A stretch of 63,856 nucleotides of DNA, taken from the NCBI GenBank assembly GCA_034211175.1, contig JAXHUH010000307.1, forward strand, positions 1 to 63,856, written 5' to 3'. Origin of the DNA: JAXHUH01 sp034211175. Lineage in GTDB: Bacteria; Actinomycetota; Acidimicrobiia; Acidimicrobiales; CAIXPF01. The notes under the pieces are model-generated. The model was not told where the DNA came from and did no database searches. It was given only the letters and a program-made list of their open reading frames with translations. Positions 1-8,442 of the stretch are shown piece after piece. Made by a program: the position numbers and the translations under genes. The first letter of the stretch is position 1; every line of letters starts with the position of its first letter.

Positions 1-36
1 GGTGCCGGACAGCTCCTCGATGCGGGCGCCGAGCCG

Positions 37-122
37 GTCGTCGTCGTCTCTCTCTCTCTCTTCGTTTCGTCGTCGTCGTCGTTCGTCGTCGTCGTCTCTC
101 TCTCTCGTTCGTTTTTTTTTTC
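37..122. repeat. Low-complexity TCG/TC repeat tract ending in a T-run
   Basis: The stretch is built of TCG triplets alternating with TC dinucleotides and closes with a run of ten T (112-121). Nothing else in the window resembles it. It lies between a short scrap of ordinary coding-like sequence (1-36) and the left end of the IS256-family element. It could be slippage-expanded DNA or a sequencing/assembly artefact at a contig end; no gene is supported here. Confidence 0.8.
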
Positions 123-129
123 GAGGTAT

Positions 130-153
130 GAGTCCCGCGACGTGGTGGGGTTT
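130..153. repeat. Left terminal inverted repeat of the IS256 element
   Basis: The core CGTGGTGGGGTTT at 141-153 is identical, in reverse complement, to the right end. The outer 11 bases match imperfectly. Confidence 0.8.
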
Positions 154-228
154 GGGTCCACCGCGAGGTGAGCCACCGGCGTGATGCTCGGTGTGTACGT
201 CCAAGTGCACACCAAGGAGATCACACCG

Positions 229-1455
229 ATGGCTCTTGATGATTCTGCCCTGTCCGAGCTGCTCGATGCGCTTCGTGTCGGCGAGGGCGTCGATCTGGTG
301 CGTGAGCTGGCCCAGTTCGGGCTCCAGCAGCTGATCGAGCTCGAAGCGACCGAGGCGATCGGCGCGGGACGCTACGAACGCAGCGAGGGGCGGGTGACCG
401 AACGCAACGGGTCCCGGTCGAAGGTGCTGACGACCAAGGCCGGGGATCTGGAGCTGAAGATCCCCAAGCTCCGCAAGGGCAGCTTCTTTCCTGAGCTGCT
501 CGAACCTCGCCGGCGCATCGACCAGGCCCTGTACGCGGTGGTGATGGAGGCCTACGTGTTCGGGGTATCGACCCGCAAGGTCGACGCGCTCGTGGCGGCC
601 CTCGGCGCCGACACCGGGATCTCCAAGTCCGAGGTCTCCCGGATCTGCGCGCAGATCGACGAACGCGTCGCCGCCTTCCGGGCCCGAACTCTGGGGCATG
701 TGGCGTTTCCGTACGTGTACCTGGATGCCACCTACATCAACGTCCGCGACGACGCCCTGGGCCAGGTCGTGTCCCGAGCGGTCGTGGTCGCCACCGGGAT
801 CACCGCGAACGGCAACCGAGAGATCCTCGGCGTCGACATCGGCGACAGCGAAGACGAGACGTTCTGGACCCGGTTCCTGCGGTCGCTCAAGGACCGCGGC
901 CTGGCCGGGGTCCGCCTCGTGATCTCCGACGCGCATGCCGGGCTGACCACCTCGATCCGCAAGTGCTTCTCAGGGGCGTCGTGGCAACGCTGCCGAGTCC
1001 ACTACGCACGCAACCTGCTCGCCTGTGTCCCCAAGGCCCACACCGAGATGGTCGCTGCCGCGTTCCGGTCGATCTTCGCGCTGGCGGACCCTGACGAGAT
1101 CGCCGCCCGCTGGGACGAAGTCGCCGCCATGCTCACCGAGCGGTTCCCCAAGGCCGCCGCATCGATGAACGCGGCACGCGACGACGTGCTCGCCTTCCGG
1201 ACCTTCCCGCCCGCCCACTGGCGCAAGATCTGGTCCAACAACCCCATCGAACGGCTCAACAAGGAGATCAAGCGCCGCTCCAACGTCGTGGGCATCTTCC
1301 CCAACGACGCCGCCGCCATCCGCCTCATCGGTGCCGTGCTCGCCGACCAACACGACGAATGGGCCACCACCCGCCGCTATCTCTCCGAAGCTTCCATGGC
1401 GCAACTCACCCCGCCGCGCGACACTCCCGGAAGCCAGCCCCAACTCGAGGGCTGA
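229..1455 (+). CDS. IS256-family (mutator-type) transposase
   Basis: This 408-residue protein has the length and layout of IS256-family DDE transposases, which move their element by cut-and-copy of its ends. Visible catalytic candidates are Asp166 in YLDATY, Asp234 in VISDAH and Glu341 in NPIERLNKEIKRR, the family's C-terminal signature. A Cys/His patch, WQRCRVHYARNLL, follows the second Asp, as is usual. The ATG at 229 is preferred over in-frame GTG/ATG codons at 181-186 because AAGGAG at 213-218 sits about 10 bases upstream. The frame is intact, so the element may be active. It is alone within its inverted repeats. Confidence 0.93.
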   Translation: MALDDSALSELLDALRVGEGVDLVRELAQFGLQQLIELEATEAIGAGRYERSEGRVTERNGSRSKVLTTKAGDLELKIPKLRKGSFFPELLEPRRRIDQALYAVVMEAYVFGVSTRKVDALVAALGADTGISKSEVSRICAQIDERVAAFRARTLGHVAFPYVYLDATYINVRDDALGQVVSRAVVVATGITANGNREILGVDIGDSEDETFWTRFLRSLKDRGLAGVRLVISDAHAGLTTSIRKCFSGASWQRCRVHYARNLLACVPKAHTEMVAAAFRSIFALADPDEIAARWDEVAAMLTERFPKAAASMNAARDDVLAFRTFPPAHWRKIWSNNPIERLNKEIKRRSNVVGIFPNDAAAIRLIGAVLADQHDEWATTRRYLSEASMAQLTPPRDTPGSQPQLEG

Positions 1456-2681
1456 CCACACCGAACATCACCCACGAAACCCCACCACGCCACGGGCCTC
1501 TGTCTCGCGTCCTCCTGTCCGAGGACGAGGGTGGCGCTGCCCATGCGGTTGGCCAGCGAGCCGCCGGTGCCGTGGGCGAGTGCCAGCTGGCAGTCGGGTA
1601 CCTGCACCTCGGTGTTGGCCTCGCCGCGCAACTGGCGCACCGCCTCGATGATCTTGGTCATGCCGCCCCGGTTGGCGGGGTGGTTGTTGCACAGGCCGCC
1701 GCCGTCGGTGTTGAACGGCAATCGGCCGTCCGGTGCTCGGAGTCCCTGGTCGGCGACGAACGCGCCGCCCTTGCCCTTCTCGCAGAAGCCCAGGTCCTCG
1801 ATCGTCTCGAGCACGGTGATGGTGAAGGAGTTGTAGATGGAGGCGTAGTCGATGTCGACCGGAGTCACCCCGGCCTCCTCGAACGCTCGCTGACCGGACC
1901 ACACCGCACCGGTGTGGGTGAGGTCGATGCGCCCGTTGTCGGTGTGCTTGGACGCCTCCCCGTGCCCCAGCACCTTGACGCAGCGTCGCTCGAGGTCCCG
2001 GGCGATCTCCGGGCTCACCACGACCACGGCCCCGCCGCCGTCGGTGATGACGCAGCAGTCGAGGCGGTGCAGCGGGTCGCTGACGATGGGTGAGTCGATA
2101 ACCTCCTCGATCGTCACCGCCTTGGGCAGGAAGGCATCGGGGTTGTACTGCGCGTGGTGGGACGCCGCGACCTTGATCTCGGCGAGCTGCTCGCTGGTGG
2201 TGCCGAACTCGTACATGTGCCGTCGGGCAGCGAGTGCGTAGCCGCCGTGGATGGCCATGCCGTAGGTCATCTCGAAGCCGGCCTCGGGGGCGCTGGCGAA
2301 CATCGCTCGGGCGCCGCCCATCATCGATGCCGGGTCGGAGCGGGGGAGGCCGGCGAGGGTCACCAGCGCGACCGAGCACTTGCCGGCGGCGATGGCGGCG
2401 GCGGCGTGCCCGACGTGGCACAGGTACGACGACCCGCCCGTCTCGGTCGTGTCGATGTGGCTCAGCTGCAACCCGAGGTACTCGGCCATGGAGAAGCCGC
2501 CGAAGCCGGGGGCATCGCCGGCGCAGAAGTAGCCGTCGACGTCGTCCATCGACAGGCCGGCGTCGGCGAGCGCGCCGACCGCGACGTCGGCGTGCACCTG
2601 GGCGACGGTGCGGTCGGGGATGACGCGCAATGGGTGTTCGTAGGCGCCCGCAATGAACGCCTTGTCGCGGATGGTGGTCAA
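1377..2681 (-). CDS. Thiolase-like (lipid-transfer/acetyl-CoA acetyltransferase family) protein, C-terminus replaced by IS256 sequence
   Basis: About 393 residues (2681 down to about 1501) belong to the thiolase-fold lipid-transfer protein family that acts on acyl-CoA chains. The last roughly 40 residues are read from the IS256 right end and are not native, so only a few native C-terminal residues are lost. At the place where true thiolases have the nucleophilic Cys this protein reads ETGGSSY, so it is unlikely to do ordinary thiolysis; related Ltp proteins act as aldolases with a DUF35 partner (family knowledge). The start is TTG at 2681 behind GAGGAG. It lies 54 bases after the aldehyde dehydrogenase gene, probably in one operon. 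Its closest paralogue in the window is at 48334-49509, which is followed by a DUF35 gene; here that position is taken by the IS. Confidence 0.8.
   Translation of the reverse strand: MTTIRDKAFIAGAYEHPLRVIPDRTVAQVHADVAVGALADAGLSMDDVDGYFCAGDAPGFGGFSMAEYLGLQLSHIDTTETGGSSYLCHVGHAAAAIAAGKCSVALVTLAGLPRSDPASMMGGARAMFASAPEAGFEMTYGMAIHGGYALAARRHMYEFGTTSEQLAEIKVAASHHAQYNPDAFLPKAVTIEEVIDSPIVSDPLHRLDCCVITDGGGAVVVVSPEIARDLERRCVKVLGHGEASKHTDNGRIDLTHTGAVWSGQRAFEEAGVTPVDIDYASIYNSFTITVLETIEDLGFCEKGKGGAFVADQGLRAPDGRLPFNTDGGGLCNNHPANRGGMTKIIEAVRQLRGEANTEVQVPDCQLALAHGTGGSLANRMGSATLVLGQEDARQRPVAWWGFVGDVRCGQPSSWGWLPGVSRGGVSCAMEASER
1477..1500. repeat. Right terminal inverted repeat of the IS256 element
   Basis: Reverse complement of the left repeat with 21 of 24 matches. 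The minus-strand thiolase-like frame reads through it. Confidence 0.8.
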
Positions 2682-2735
2682 GGACTCCTCGATCCGTTGT
2701 CGGGTGTGATTCGGTTGGGGCGGAGCGGTTGCGCT

Positions 2736-4145
2736 CTACGACTTCGAGCGGTGGACGACCTGGGGCTCGCAGAAGCCGAGCAGCCCCCACGTGCCGTTCT
2801 CAACGCCGATGCCGCTCCACTTCGCCCCGCCGAAGGGCTGGTGGGGTGCCAGCGCCAGGTGCGTGTTGACCCACGCCGTGCCGCACTCCAGCTCCTCGGC
2901 GATCTTCACCGCCCGGTCGACGTCGCTGCCCCACACCGACCCGGAAAGGCCGTAGTGGGTGGCGTTGGCCCGCTCGACGACCTCGTCGACGTCCCGGTAG
3001 GTGGTGACCGGCAGCGCGGGACCGAACTGCTCCTCGTCGACGATGCGGCTGCCGTCGGACAGCCCGGCGAGGATGGTGGGCTCGAAGAAGTAGCCGTCGC
3101 CGTCGATCGGCTTGCCGCCGGCGGCGGCCACGGCGCCCGATGAAAGGGCATCGGCGACGAGCTCGCTGACCCGCTCGAACTGCGGCCGGTTGTTGATCGG
3201 GCCGAGCTGCACGTCGGGCTCGGTACCCGGGCCCACCTTCACCGAGCGCGCCCGCTCGGCGAGGCCCTCGACGATGCGGTCGTGCAACGCCTCGGGCACG
3301 TACACCCGCTTGATGGCCGAGCACACCTGGCCGTTGTTCTGGAAGGCCCCCCAGAACAGCTTCTCGACCACCGCGTCGACGTCGACGTCGTCGAGCACGA
3401 TCGCCGGGTCGTTGCCGCCGAGCTCGAGGGTGGTGCGCTTGAGGTCGGGGGTGGCGGCGGCGGCGACCTTCTTGCCGGTGGCCACCGACCCGGTGAAGCT
3501 GATCTTGCGGGGCACGGGGTGCGACGTCATCGACGCCCCGAGCGGATCCTTGCCGCTGACCACGTTGAACACGCCGGGCGGAAGAACGTCTCGCAGGATC
3601 TCGCCCACCTTCAGCGTGGCGCGCGGCGTGAACGGCGACGGCTTGAGCACCATCGTGTTGCCGGCGAGCAGGGCGGGGGCGATCTTCCACGACGCGAGCA
3701 CGAGAGGGAAGTTCCACGGCGTGATGCCGGCCACGACGCCGAGCGGGCGCTGGATGACCTCGACGAAGGCGGCATCGTCGTCCTGGATCACCTGACGGGG
3801 GATCTCCAGGTCGGCGTAGTACTGGAACCACATCGCCGCCCCGTAGACCTCGAAGGCGGCCTCGCCGAGGGGCTTTCCCTGCTCGAGGGTGAGGATCGGG
3901 GCGATGTCGTCGGCCGCCGCCATGAGCGCGTCGGCGGATTGACGCAGGAGGTCCCGGCGGCGGCCCTCGTTCTGGCGCCAGTCGCGGTAGGCCTTGGCGG
4001 CGGAGGCCATGGCGGCGTCGAGCTGCTGTGCACTGCAGTCCGGGGCGGTCGCCTCCGGAGCGCCGGTCGCCGGGTTGACGACGTCGAACGTCGCCTCGGT
4101 GCTCGCTGCAGCGCCGTCGATCGTCATGGTGACTTCTTCGCTCAT
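2736..4145 (-). CDS. NAD(P)-dependent aldehyde dehydrogenase
   Basis: The 469-residue protein is a complete ALDH-superfamily enzyme oxidising an aldehyde to the acid. It shows the cofactor-binding ITPWNFPL segment, the general-base Glu241 in LELGGND and the catalytic Cys275 in NNGQVCSA. The C-terminal oligomerisation segment, including PFGGAKWSGIG, is present. The ATG at 4145 is preceded by a GGGGAA-type ribosome site; an upstream in-frame extension to 4358 has no homologous look. It is followed by the thiolase-like gene, which suggests a chain-oxidation role. The substrate is unknown. Confidence 0.9.
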   Translation of the reverse strand: MSEEVTMTIDGAAASTEATFDVVNPATGAPEATAPDCSAQQLDAAMASAAKAYRDWRQNEGRRRDLLRQSADALMAAADDIAPILTLEQGKPLGEAAFEVYGAAMWFQYYADLEIPRQVIQDDDAAFVEVIQRPLGVVAGITPWNFPLVLASWKIAPALLAGNTMVLKPSPFTPRATLKVGEILRDVLPPGVFNVVSGKDPLGASMTSHPVPRKISFTGSVATGKKVAAAATPDLKRTTLELGGNDPAIVLDDVDVDAVVEKLFWGAFQNNGQVCSAIKRVYVPEALHDRIVEGLAERARSVKVGPGTEPDVQLGPINNRPQFERVSELVADALSSGAVAAAGGKPIDGDGYFFEPTILAGLSDGSRIVDEEQFGPALPVTTYRDVDEVVERANATHYGLSGSVWGSDVDRAVKIAEELECGTAWVNTHLALAPHQPFGGAKWSGIGVENGTWGLLGFCEPQVVHRSKS

Positions 4146-4354
4146 GGGTTCCCCTGTCCGGTCCCTGTCCTCGCCCCGTACGAGACATTCGGCTCGGAGT
4201 GTCGCACAGTACCGGACCGCCGTGCCAGTCCCGCCAGCAAGAGGGGTTCGTCGGACACAACGCCCGGGTCCGCACCGCATGCCCTGGGGGGCCGGGACCG
4301 CCCAGGACCGTGTGACCGTGCAGAGACGTGGACCGTCTGCCAGGGGCGCGAGGA

Positions 4355-5320
4355 TCACATGCGGGTCAGGAACCGGCGAATGGCGAGGGCGGCGACGGCG
4401 AACGCGGAGCCGGCCCCGTACAGGAGCTGGCTGTCACCGCCGGTGCGGGGCAGCGAGGAGATGGCCTGATCGGCCGCGAGAACGGCCGGCGAGCCGGGGT
4501 CATCAGTCGAGCCGTCACCGTTCGGATCGTTGCTGTTCGGATCGTTGCTGTTCGGATCGTTGCTGTTCGGATCGTTGCTGTTCGGATCGTTGCCGCCGGG
4601 CGCGGGTTCGGTGGCGGCCTCCGAGCAGTTGAGTGCTGTGGCGAGTTCGGTCGACAGGTCCGCGGGCAGCGGGCCGGCGACGCCCTCGACTTCGGCTTGG
4701 ATGCCGTCGGCGCCTTGTACGATCTGGACGGCGACGTCCGATCCGGCGGCGCCGGCCTGGCTGAAGACCTCGGCGACGGTGGCCTCGGCCCCGACGGGCA
4801 ACGGGCCGGCAACGGACACGATCGCACCCTCGACCTCGGACACGAGCGTCGTGGCCTCGCCCTCGGCGTCGACGGGGACGATGCTGGTGATGCGGCACTC
4901 CATGCCGGCGGGCTCGGCCGCGGCCGGCTCGTCCGCCTCGGACGCACCGTCCTCCGTGTCGTCGGCGAGGCAACCGGTTGCCTGAGACAGGGCGGTCCCG
5001 AGTTCGGGCGGAAGATCGCCGGTGACGCCGCGGACGGTGACGATCGCCCCGTCGATGGTCGGTTCCACTGCCGTACGAATTGGACGCGTGACGGTCATGA
5101 GCTCGGCGGCGGTGTCGCTGACGGTCCTGCCGATGTCGGCGGGCACTGCGCCCTCCACGACGACGCGGACCCCGTCGACGTTCTCGTCTTCGCGCGGGTC
5201 CATCCCGACGACGGTCGTGATCTCGTCGATGGCGCACTCGGCAGAGTTTGCGGTGGCCACCGCAGCGGTGCCGAAGAAGAGGGCGGGGGTGACGGCGAGC
5301 GGGATGACGATGCGGCGCAT
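4355..5320 (-). CDS. Secreted LPxTG (sortase-anchored) surface protein with NDPNS repeats
   Basis: The 321-residue protein begins with a signal peptide (MRRIVIPLAV..., cleavage likely after ATA near residue 25). It ends with the sorting signal LPRTG (about 290-294), a hydrophobic stretch and a basic RRFLTRM tail, so it should be linked to the cell wall by a sortase. Three paired-Cys repeats of about 70 residues (each with a gaVPaDIG/gPLPvGa-like motif) form the body. A spacer of four NDPNS units and one NDPNG joins them to the anchor. The start has GAAAGGA upstream. The gene is divergent from an ECF sigma factor gene 155 bases away, which may control it. No sortase gene is in the window; the function is unknown. 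Confidence 0.82.
   Translation of the reverse strand: MRRIVIPLAVTPALFFGTAAVATANSAECAIDEITTVVGMDPREDENVDGVRVVVEGAVPADIGRTVSDTAAELMTVTRPIRTAVEPTIDGAIVTVRGVTGDLPPELGTALSQATGCLADDTEDGASEADEPAAAEPAGMECRITSIVPVDAEGEATTLVSEVEGAIVSVAGPLPVGAEATVAEVFSQAGAAGSDVAVQIVQGADGIQAEVEGVAGPLPADLSTELATALNCSEAATEPAPGGNDPNSNDPNSNDPNSNDPNSNDPNGDGSTDDPGSPAVLAADQAISSLPRTGGDSQLLYGAGSAFAVAALAIRRFLTRM
4521..4593. repeat. Tandem 15-bp repeat, about 5 copies, inside the LPxTG gene
   Basis: The unit TTGCTGTTCGGATCG is repeated nearly perfectly and encodes the NDPNS spacer of the surface protein (residues about 242-266). Copy number could vary by slippage, changing wall-spanning length. Confidence 0.9.
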
Positions 5321-5475
5321 GGTCGGGTCCTTTCTTGGTGCGGCTTTCCGGTGGGACGACTCGACCGGGCGGAAACTTGCGGGTGGGTCCGATTCTTTTC
5401 TGGTGCGACCCGCAAGAAGCGGTGGCTCTCGCTCGCTCAACGGGTGCCGCTCCACCGCAGGAGGTCCGGGGTCAC
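5321..5475. promoter_or_regulatory. Divergent control region with a 9-bp inverted repeat
   Basis: The space between the surface-protein gene (minus) and the sigma-factor gene (plus) holds a perfect inverted repeat, CTTGCGGGT (5376-5384) and ACCCGCAAG (5408-5416), separated by 23 bases. GGAAAC at 5371-5376 resembles an ECF -35 element, which would fit autoregulation by the adjacent sigma factor. No matching -10 could be fixed. AGGAGGT at 5459-5465 is the ribosome site for the plus gene. Confidence 0.45.
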
Positions 5476-6831
5476 ATGGCGAATCCTGAAAGAGTGTTGC
5501 GTCGGTTGCTTGTCCGGGTAGACGACGACGGGCTCTGCCGTGCCGTCGCTCTCGGCGACGACCGCGCCTTCGCCGAGCTGGCGTCACGACATCGCGACTG
5601 GCTGGTCGGCCTCTGTCGAGGCAACCTCCGGGGTGATTCTCACCGGGCGGAGGACGTCGCCCAGGAGTGTTTGATCAAGCTCCACGCCACCCTGCAACGC
5701 GACCACCGGCCCCTGAAGCCGCGGGCGTGGCTGTCGGTCGTGGCTCGCAACGCGTGCATCGACGTCCATCGTGCGAGGCGGGCCGAGCCGACCGCCGAGG
5801 TGCCCGACGTCGGTGTCGACGCCGTGGACCCCTTCGAGCTCGATCCGATCCTCGCAGAGGCCTGGGAGGCGCTCACGGACCGCCATCGAGCGGTGCTCCA
5901 GCACCGCGAGTTGATCGGCCTCTCCTACGACGAGATCGCGATCGCCATGGATACGAGCGTCTCCGCGGTCGAGACGCTGCTGTTCCGGGCCCGCGCCGCG
6001 CTGCGGCGCAACTACCGCCGGGCCGGTGGTGAGCTCCTCGGTTGCGGTCTCTTCGGCCTGAGCTTCATGCGCCTGCTCGAGATGGGGAGGACACCGGAGG
6101 TCGATGACCACCTCGCCGCATGTGGGGACTGCTCACGTGCCGCAGCCCGCTTGATCGAGACGACGGACTTGCTTCGGGTGGGCACAGCGAAACCGATCGA
6201 GACCGCAGAGATGGCGTTGTCGCCGCTCCGGGCAAAGCTGGGAGAGTTCCTGCCGACCATGGGCTCGCTGAGCTCGACGCCTCAGATGGGCGACGTGTTG
6301 TCGGGTATGGGCGGCGCCGTTGCGGCCGTCGTCGTAGCCGCCGCTGCCGTGACCGGCGGTGCGATGGCCATGTCGTCGAGCGACTCAGCGGATCGACCGG
6401 CCGCGGTCACGACGGCGAACACCGTCATCGAGGACTCGACCTTCGACGCCCCGACACCGCCGACCGAGACGACGATCGCCGTCTCAGTCGTCGATGAGGT
6501 GTACGACGCCGTCACCGAACGCCTCCCGCCTCCGAACGATCGACGATGGTGGGAGTCGACCGACGACGACTTCACATTCACTCCACCGCCCGCCCCCCGT
6601 GACGAACCGGCGCCGTGCGAACGACCCGAGGGAATGGTGGGCGATGGCTTCCGCGGGCCCGAACAAGACGCCGAGGAGCAGCAGAGGTTCGAAGACGCTG
6701 AGGGCGATTTTGGCGAGCCTGAGTCGACCACGGAGTGGCCCGAATCGCAGTCCACGACGACTCCGTCACCGACGCCATGCGAGCCGCAGGATCCGTGTGA
6801 TGACGACCCCCGATGCGGCCCGCACCGGTGA
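5476..6831 (+). CDS. ECF-type sigma factor with C-terminal zinc-finger-like segment, membrane anchor and acidic extracytoplasmic tail
   Basis: The 451-residue protein is an ECF sigma factor in its first 190 residues: region 2 around RAEDVAQECLIKLH and region 4 around LSYDEIAIAMD with its helix-turn-helix. A segment with DDHLAACGDC (about 213-218) looks like the zinc-binding part of anti-sigma factors. A single hydrophobic helix follows at about 279-300 and then 150 residues rich in Thr, Pro, Asp and Glu. It therefore resembles a sigma factor fused to its own membrane-bound regulator. It should direct RNA polymerase to stress or envelope promoters after release or a signal across the membrane (inference). 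The start has AGGAGGT. The divergent neighbour is an LPxTG surface protein. Confidence 0.82.
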   Translation: MANPERVLRRLLVRVDDDGLCRAVALGDDRAFAELASRHRDWLVGLCRGNLRGDSHRAEDVAQECLIKLHATLQRDHRPLKPRAWLSVVARNACIDVHRARRAEPTAEVPDVGVDAVDPFELDPILAEAWEALTDRHRAVLQHRELIGLSYDEIAIAMDTSVSAVETLLFRARAALRRNYRRAGGELLGCGLFGLSFMRLLEMGRTPEVDDHLAACGDCSRAAARLIETTDLLRVGTAKPIETAEMALSPLRAKLGEFLPTMGSLSSTPQMGDVLSGMGGAVAAVVVAAAAVTGGAMAMSSSDSADRPAAVTTANTVIEDSTFDAPTPPTETTIAVSVVDEVYDAVTERLPPPNDRRWWESTDDDFTFTPPPAPRDEPAPCERPEGMVGDGFRGPEQDAEEQQRFEDAEGDFGEPESTTEWPESQSTTTPSPTPCEPQDPCDDDPRCGPHR

Positions 6832-6895
6832 GTCGAGCGCGCAACCAGCCGGCAGGTTCCCGATGATCCCGACGTCACCGACGAGGAACGGACTG

Positions 6896-6929
6896 CGGGC
6901 GGCCCTCTCTTGCTCGTCAGGGCCGCCCG
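6896..6929. terminator. Bidirectional hairpin terminator
   Basis: Perfect 11-bp stem CGGGCGGCCCT / AGGGCCGCCCG with a 12-base loop, between two convergent genes (sigma factor ends 6831, thiolase-like gene ends 6949). There is no T-run, as is common in high-GC actinobacteria. Confidence 0.65.
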
Positions 6930-6948
6930 GGTCGTTCGCCGCGGCCGG

Positions 6949-8442
6949 TCAGCACAGCTCGAAGCCGGCCGGCCCCTCGCCGCCGGGCATCACCGTGACG
7001 GTCTGTCCCACCAGCTGGCCGCCGGAGAGCTCGGCGGCCAGGGAGGGATCGTCACGGCGCACGACCGCCCGTTGTCGGTCGGCCGTGGTGGCGTAGGCGA
7101 CGACGCTGGCTGGGCCGGTGTCGCGGTCATGGAGGATCGTCCAGCCGTCGACGGTGGCCGGGCCGGCGGCGCCCGGTTCGGCTTGGGGCAGGGCGGTGGC
7201 GTCGATGGACGTCTGCTCCGCCGATAGGTCGGGTTTGGCGAAGCCCCGCTCGGGCGGCGTGGTGCTCCACAGTCCCAGCGAGTGCTTGGTGACGTACCAG
7301 CCGAGCCCGGTGGTCAGCCCGATGGCGCCCGGGTCGTCCCGCAGCTGCTGGGCCATGGTGGCGATGCTGTGGCTCGTGTAGTTGTTGCCCGGTCCGCCGA
7401 AGTACGCGTGACCGCCGGTCACGGTGAACGGGCGCGGGTCGTCCAGGGCCAGGCCCAGGGCGGTGGCGGAGATCTCCACGGCCACCGGGAAGCACGAGTA
7501 GAAGTCGAAGCGGGACACGTCGTCGAGGCCGCAGCCGACGGCGTCGAACAGCGCCCGGCCGGCGGTCTCGATGGCGGGGGAGCGGTGCAGCTCCGGCCGT
7601 TCCAGGGGGTAGAAGACGTCGTTGAGGTCGGCGACTCCTAGCGGGAACACCCACCGGTCCTGCGGGATGCCGGCGGCTTCGGCCATCTCCACCGAGCACA
7701 GCAGGAATGCGGCCGCCTGGTCGACCTCGATGATGGCGTTCATCCGCTTGGTGTAGGGCTCGGCGATCATCCGGTTGGCAGACGTCGGCTCGGACAGCTC
7801 CTCGGGGGTGGCCGGCTCGGGGAACCAGGCGAGATCCTGATGCGATGCGGCCACCTCGGTGGCCGGCGCCATGAACCGCCCGAGGAAGCGGCGCTGCTCG
7901 TCGAGGGTGCGCCCCGCCTCGTGGGCCACGGCCGATTCGAGGATGGGGTACAGGAACGGCGGCGGGGCCAGGCCGGCGTGGAGCTCCGCCGGCGAGGCGC
8001 CCATGCGGGTGTCGCCGATCTCGGTGTCCTCCCCGGCGGCCTCCGGCGCCGTCCGCGGCGGAACGCCCTGCTTGCGGGCCCGGCGCACCGACGCGCCGGC
8101 CTCCGCTCCGGCGACGAGAGCCACGTCGCAGCGGCGCTCGACGATGTCGGTGCCGAGCTTCCCCACCAGCCACTGTGGCGTGTTGCCCCCGATGGTGGAC
8201 GACAGCAGGCGGCGGGGCGTCATCCCGAGCGCGGCCGCGAGCCGGTGGGCGGCATGCTCGGTGCGCGGCGCGAGGACGCCGGGCATGGCGATGGTGTCGA
8301 CGGCGAGGTCGGCGCCGCAGTCGGCCAGGGCGAGGCGGGTGGCTTCGGCGGCGAGGGTGATGGGGTCGACCAGGTCGTCGCCCCGGTTGGTGACCTGCCC
8401 GACCCCGACGAGGACGGGTGTGCGGGGGGCGAGGCTGCTCAC
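6949..8442 (-). CDS. Thiolase-like protein type 1 (acetyl-CoA acetyltransferase family) with extra C-terminal domain
   Basis: The 497-residue protein has the thiolase fold (about 1-400) plus a C-terminal extension from about residue 400 that resembles the additional OB-like domain of mycobacterial TLP1 proteins. At the nucleophile position it reads IGGNTPQ, not Cys, so classical thiolase chemistry is unlikely. A YFGGPGNNYTSH motif takes the place of the usual GHPxGxxG loop. The GTG start at 8442 overlaps the upstream hydratase stop (GTGA), implying translational coupling. TLP1 proteins are proposed to bind or modify acyl-CoA/lipid substrates; the exact reaction is not settled. Confidence 0.82.
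   Translation of the reverse strand: MSSLAPRTPVLVGVGQVTNRGDDLVDPITLAAEATRLALADCGADLAVDTIAMPGVLAPRTEHAAHRLAAALGMTPRRLLSSTIGGNTPQWLVGKLGTDIVERRCDVALVAGAEAGASVRRARKQGVPPRTAPEAAGEDTEIGDTRMGASPAELHAGLAPPPFLYPILESAVAHEAGRTLDEQRRFLGRFMAPATEVAASHQDLAWFPEPATPEELSEPTSANRMIAEPYTKRMNAIIEVDQAAAFLLCSVEMAEAAGIPQDRWVFPLGVADLNDVFYPLERPELHRSPAIETAGRALFDAVGCGLDDVSRFDFYSCFPVAVEISATALGLALDDPRPFTVTGGHAYFGGPGNNYTSHSIATMAQQLRDDPGAIGLTTGLGWYVTKHSLGLWSTTPPERGFAKPDLSAEQTSIDATALPQAEPGAAGPATVDGWTILHDRDTGPASVVAYATTADRQRAVVRRDDPSLAAELSGGQLVGQTVTVMPGGEGPAGFELC

Larger units (their letters stand above)
130..1500 (+). mobile_element. IS256-family insertion sequence
   Basis: The element is about 1.37 kb, bounded by 24-bp imperfect inverted repeats (130-153 and 1477-1500, 21 of 24 positions matching) around one mutator-type transposase gene. 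The right end lies inside the 3' end of a minus-strand thiolase-like gene, whose frame runs on into the element. IS256 elements normally leave an 8-9 bp target duplication; comparing 121-129 with 1501-1509 shows none, so the left flank has probably been rearranged or misassembled. Confidence 0.85.

Noticed and set aside
1..36. End of a minus-strand gene (DDDRLGARIEELSGT-like reading)
   Set aside because: Too short to assign; adjacent to the low-complexity tract and the window edge.
121..1509. Target-site duplication around the IS256 element
   Set aside because: The 9 bases on each side do not match.
1468..2790. A 440-residue minus-strand frame overlapping the thiolase-like gene
   Set aside because: It is an alternate frame of the same strand with very high Arg content, typical of GC-rich shadows.
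4521..4593. A CRISPR-like repeat array
   Set aside because: The 15-bp units are contiguous without spacers and encode in-frame NDPNS repeats.
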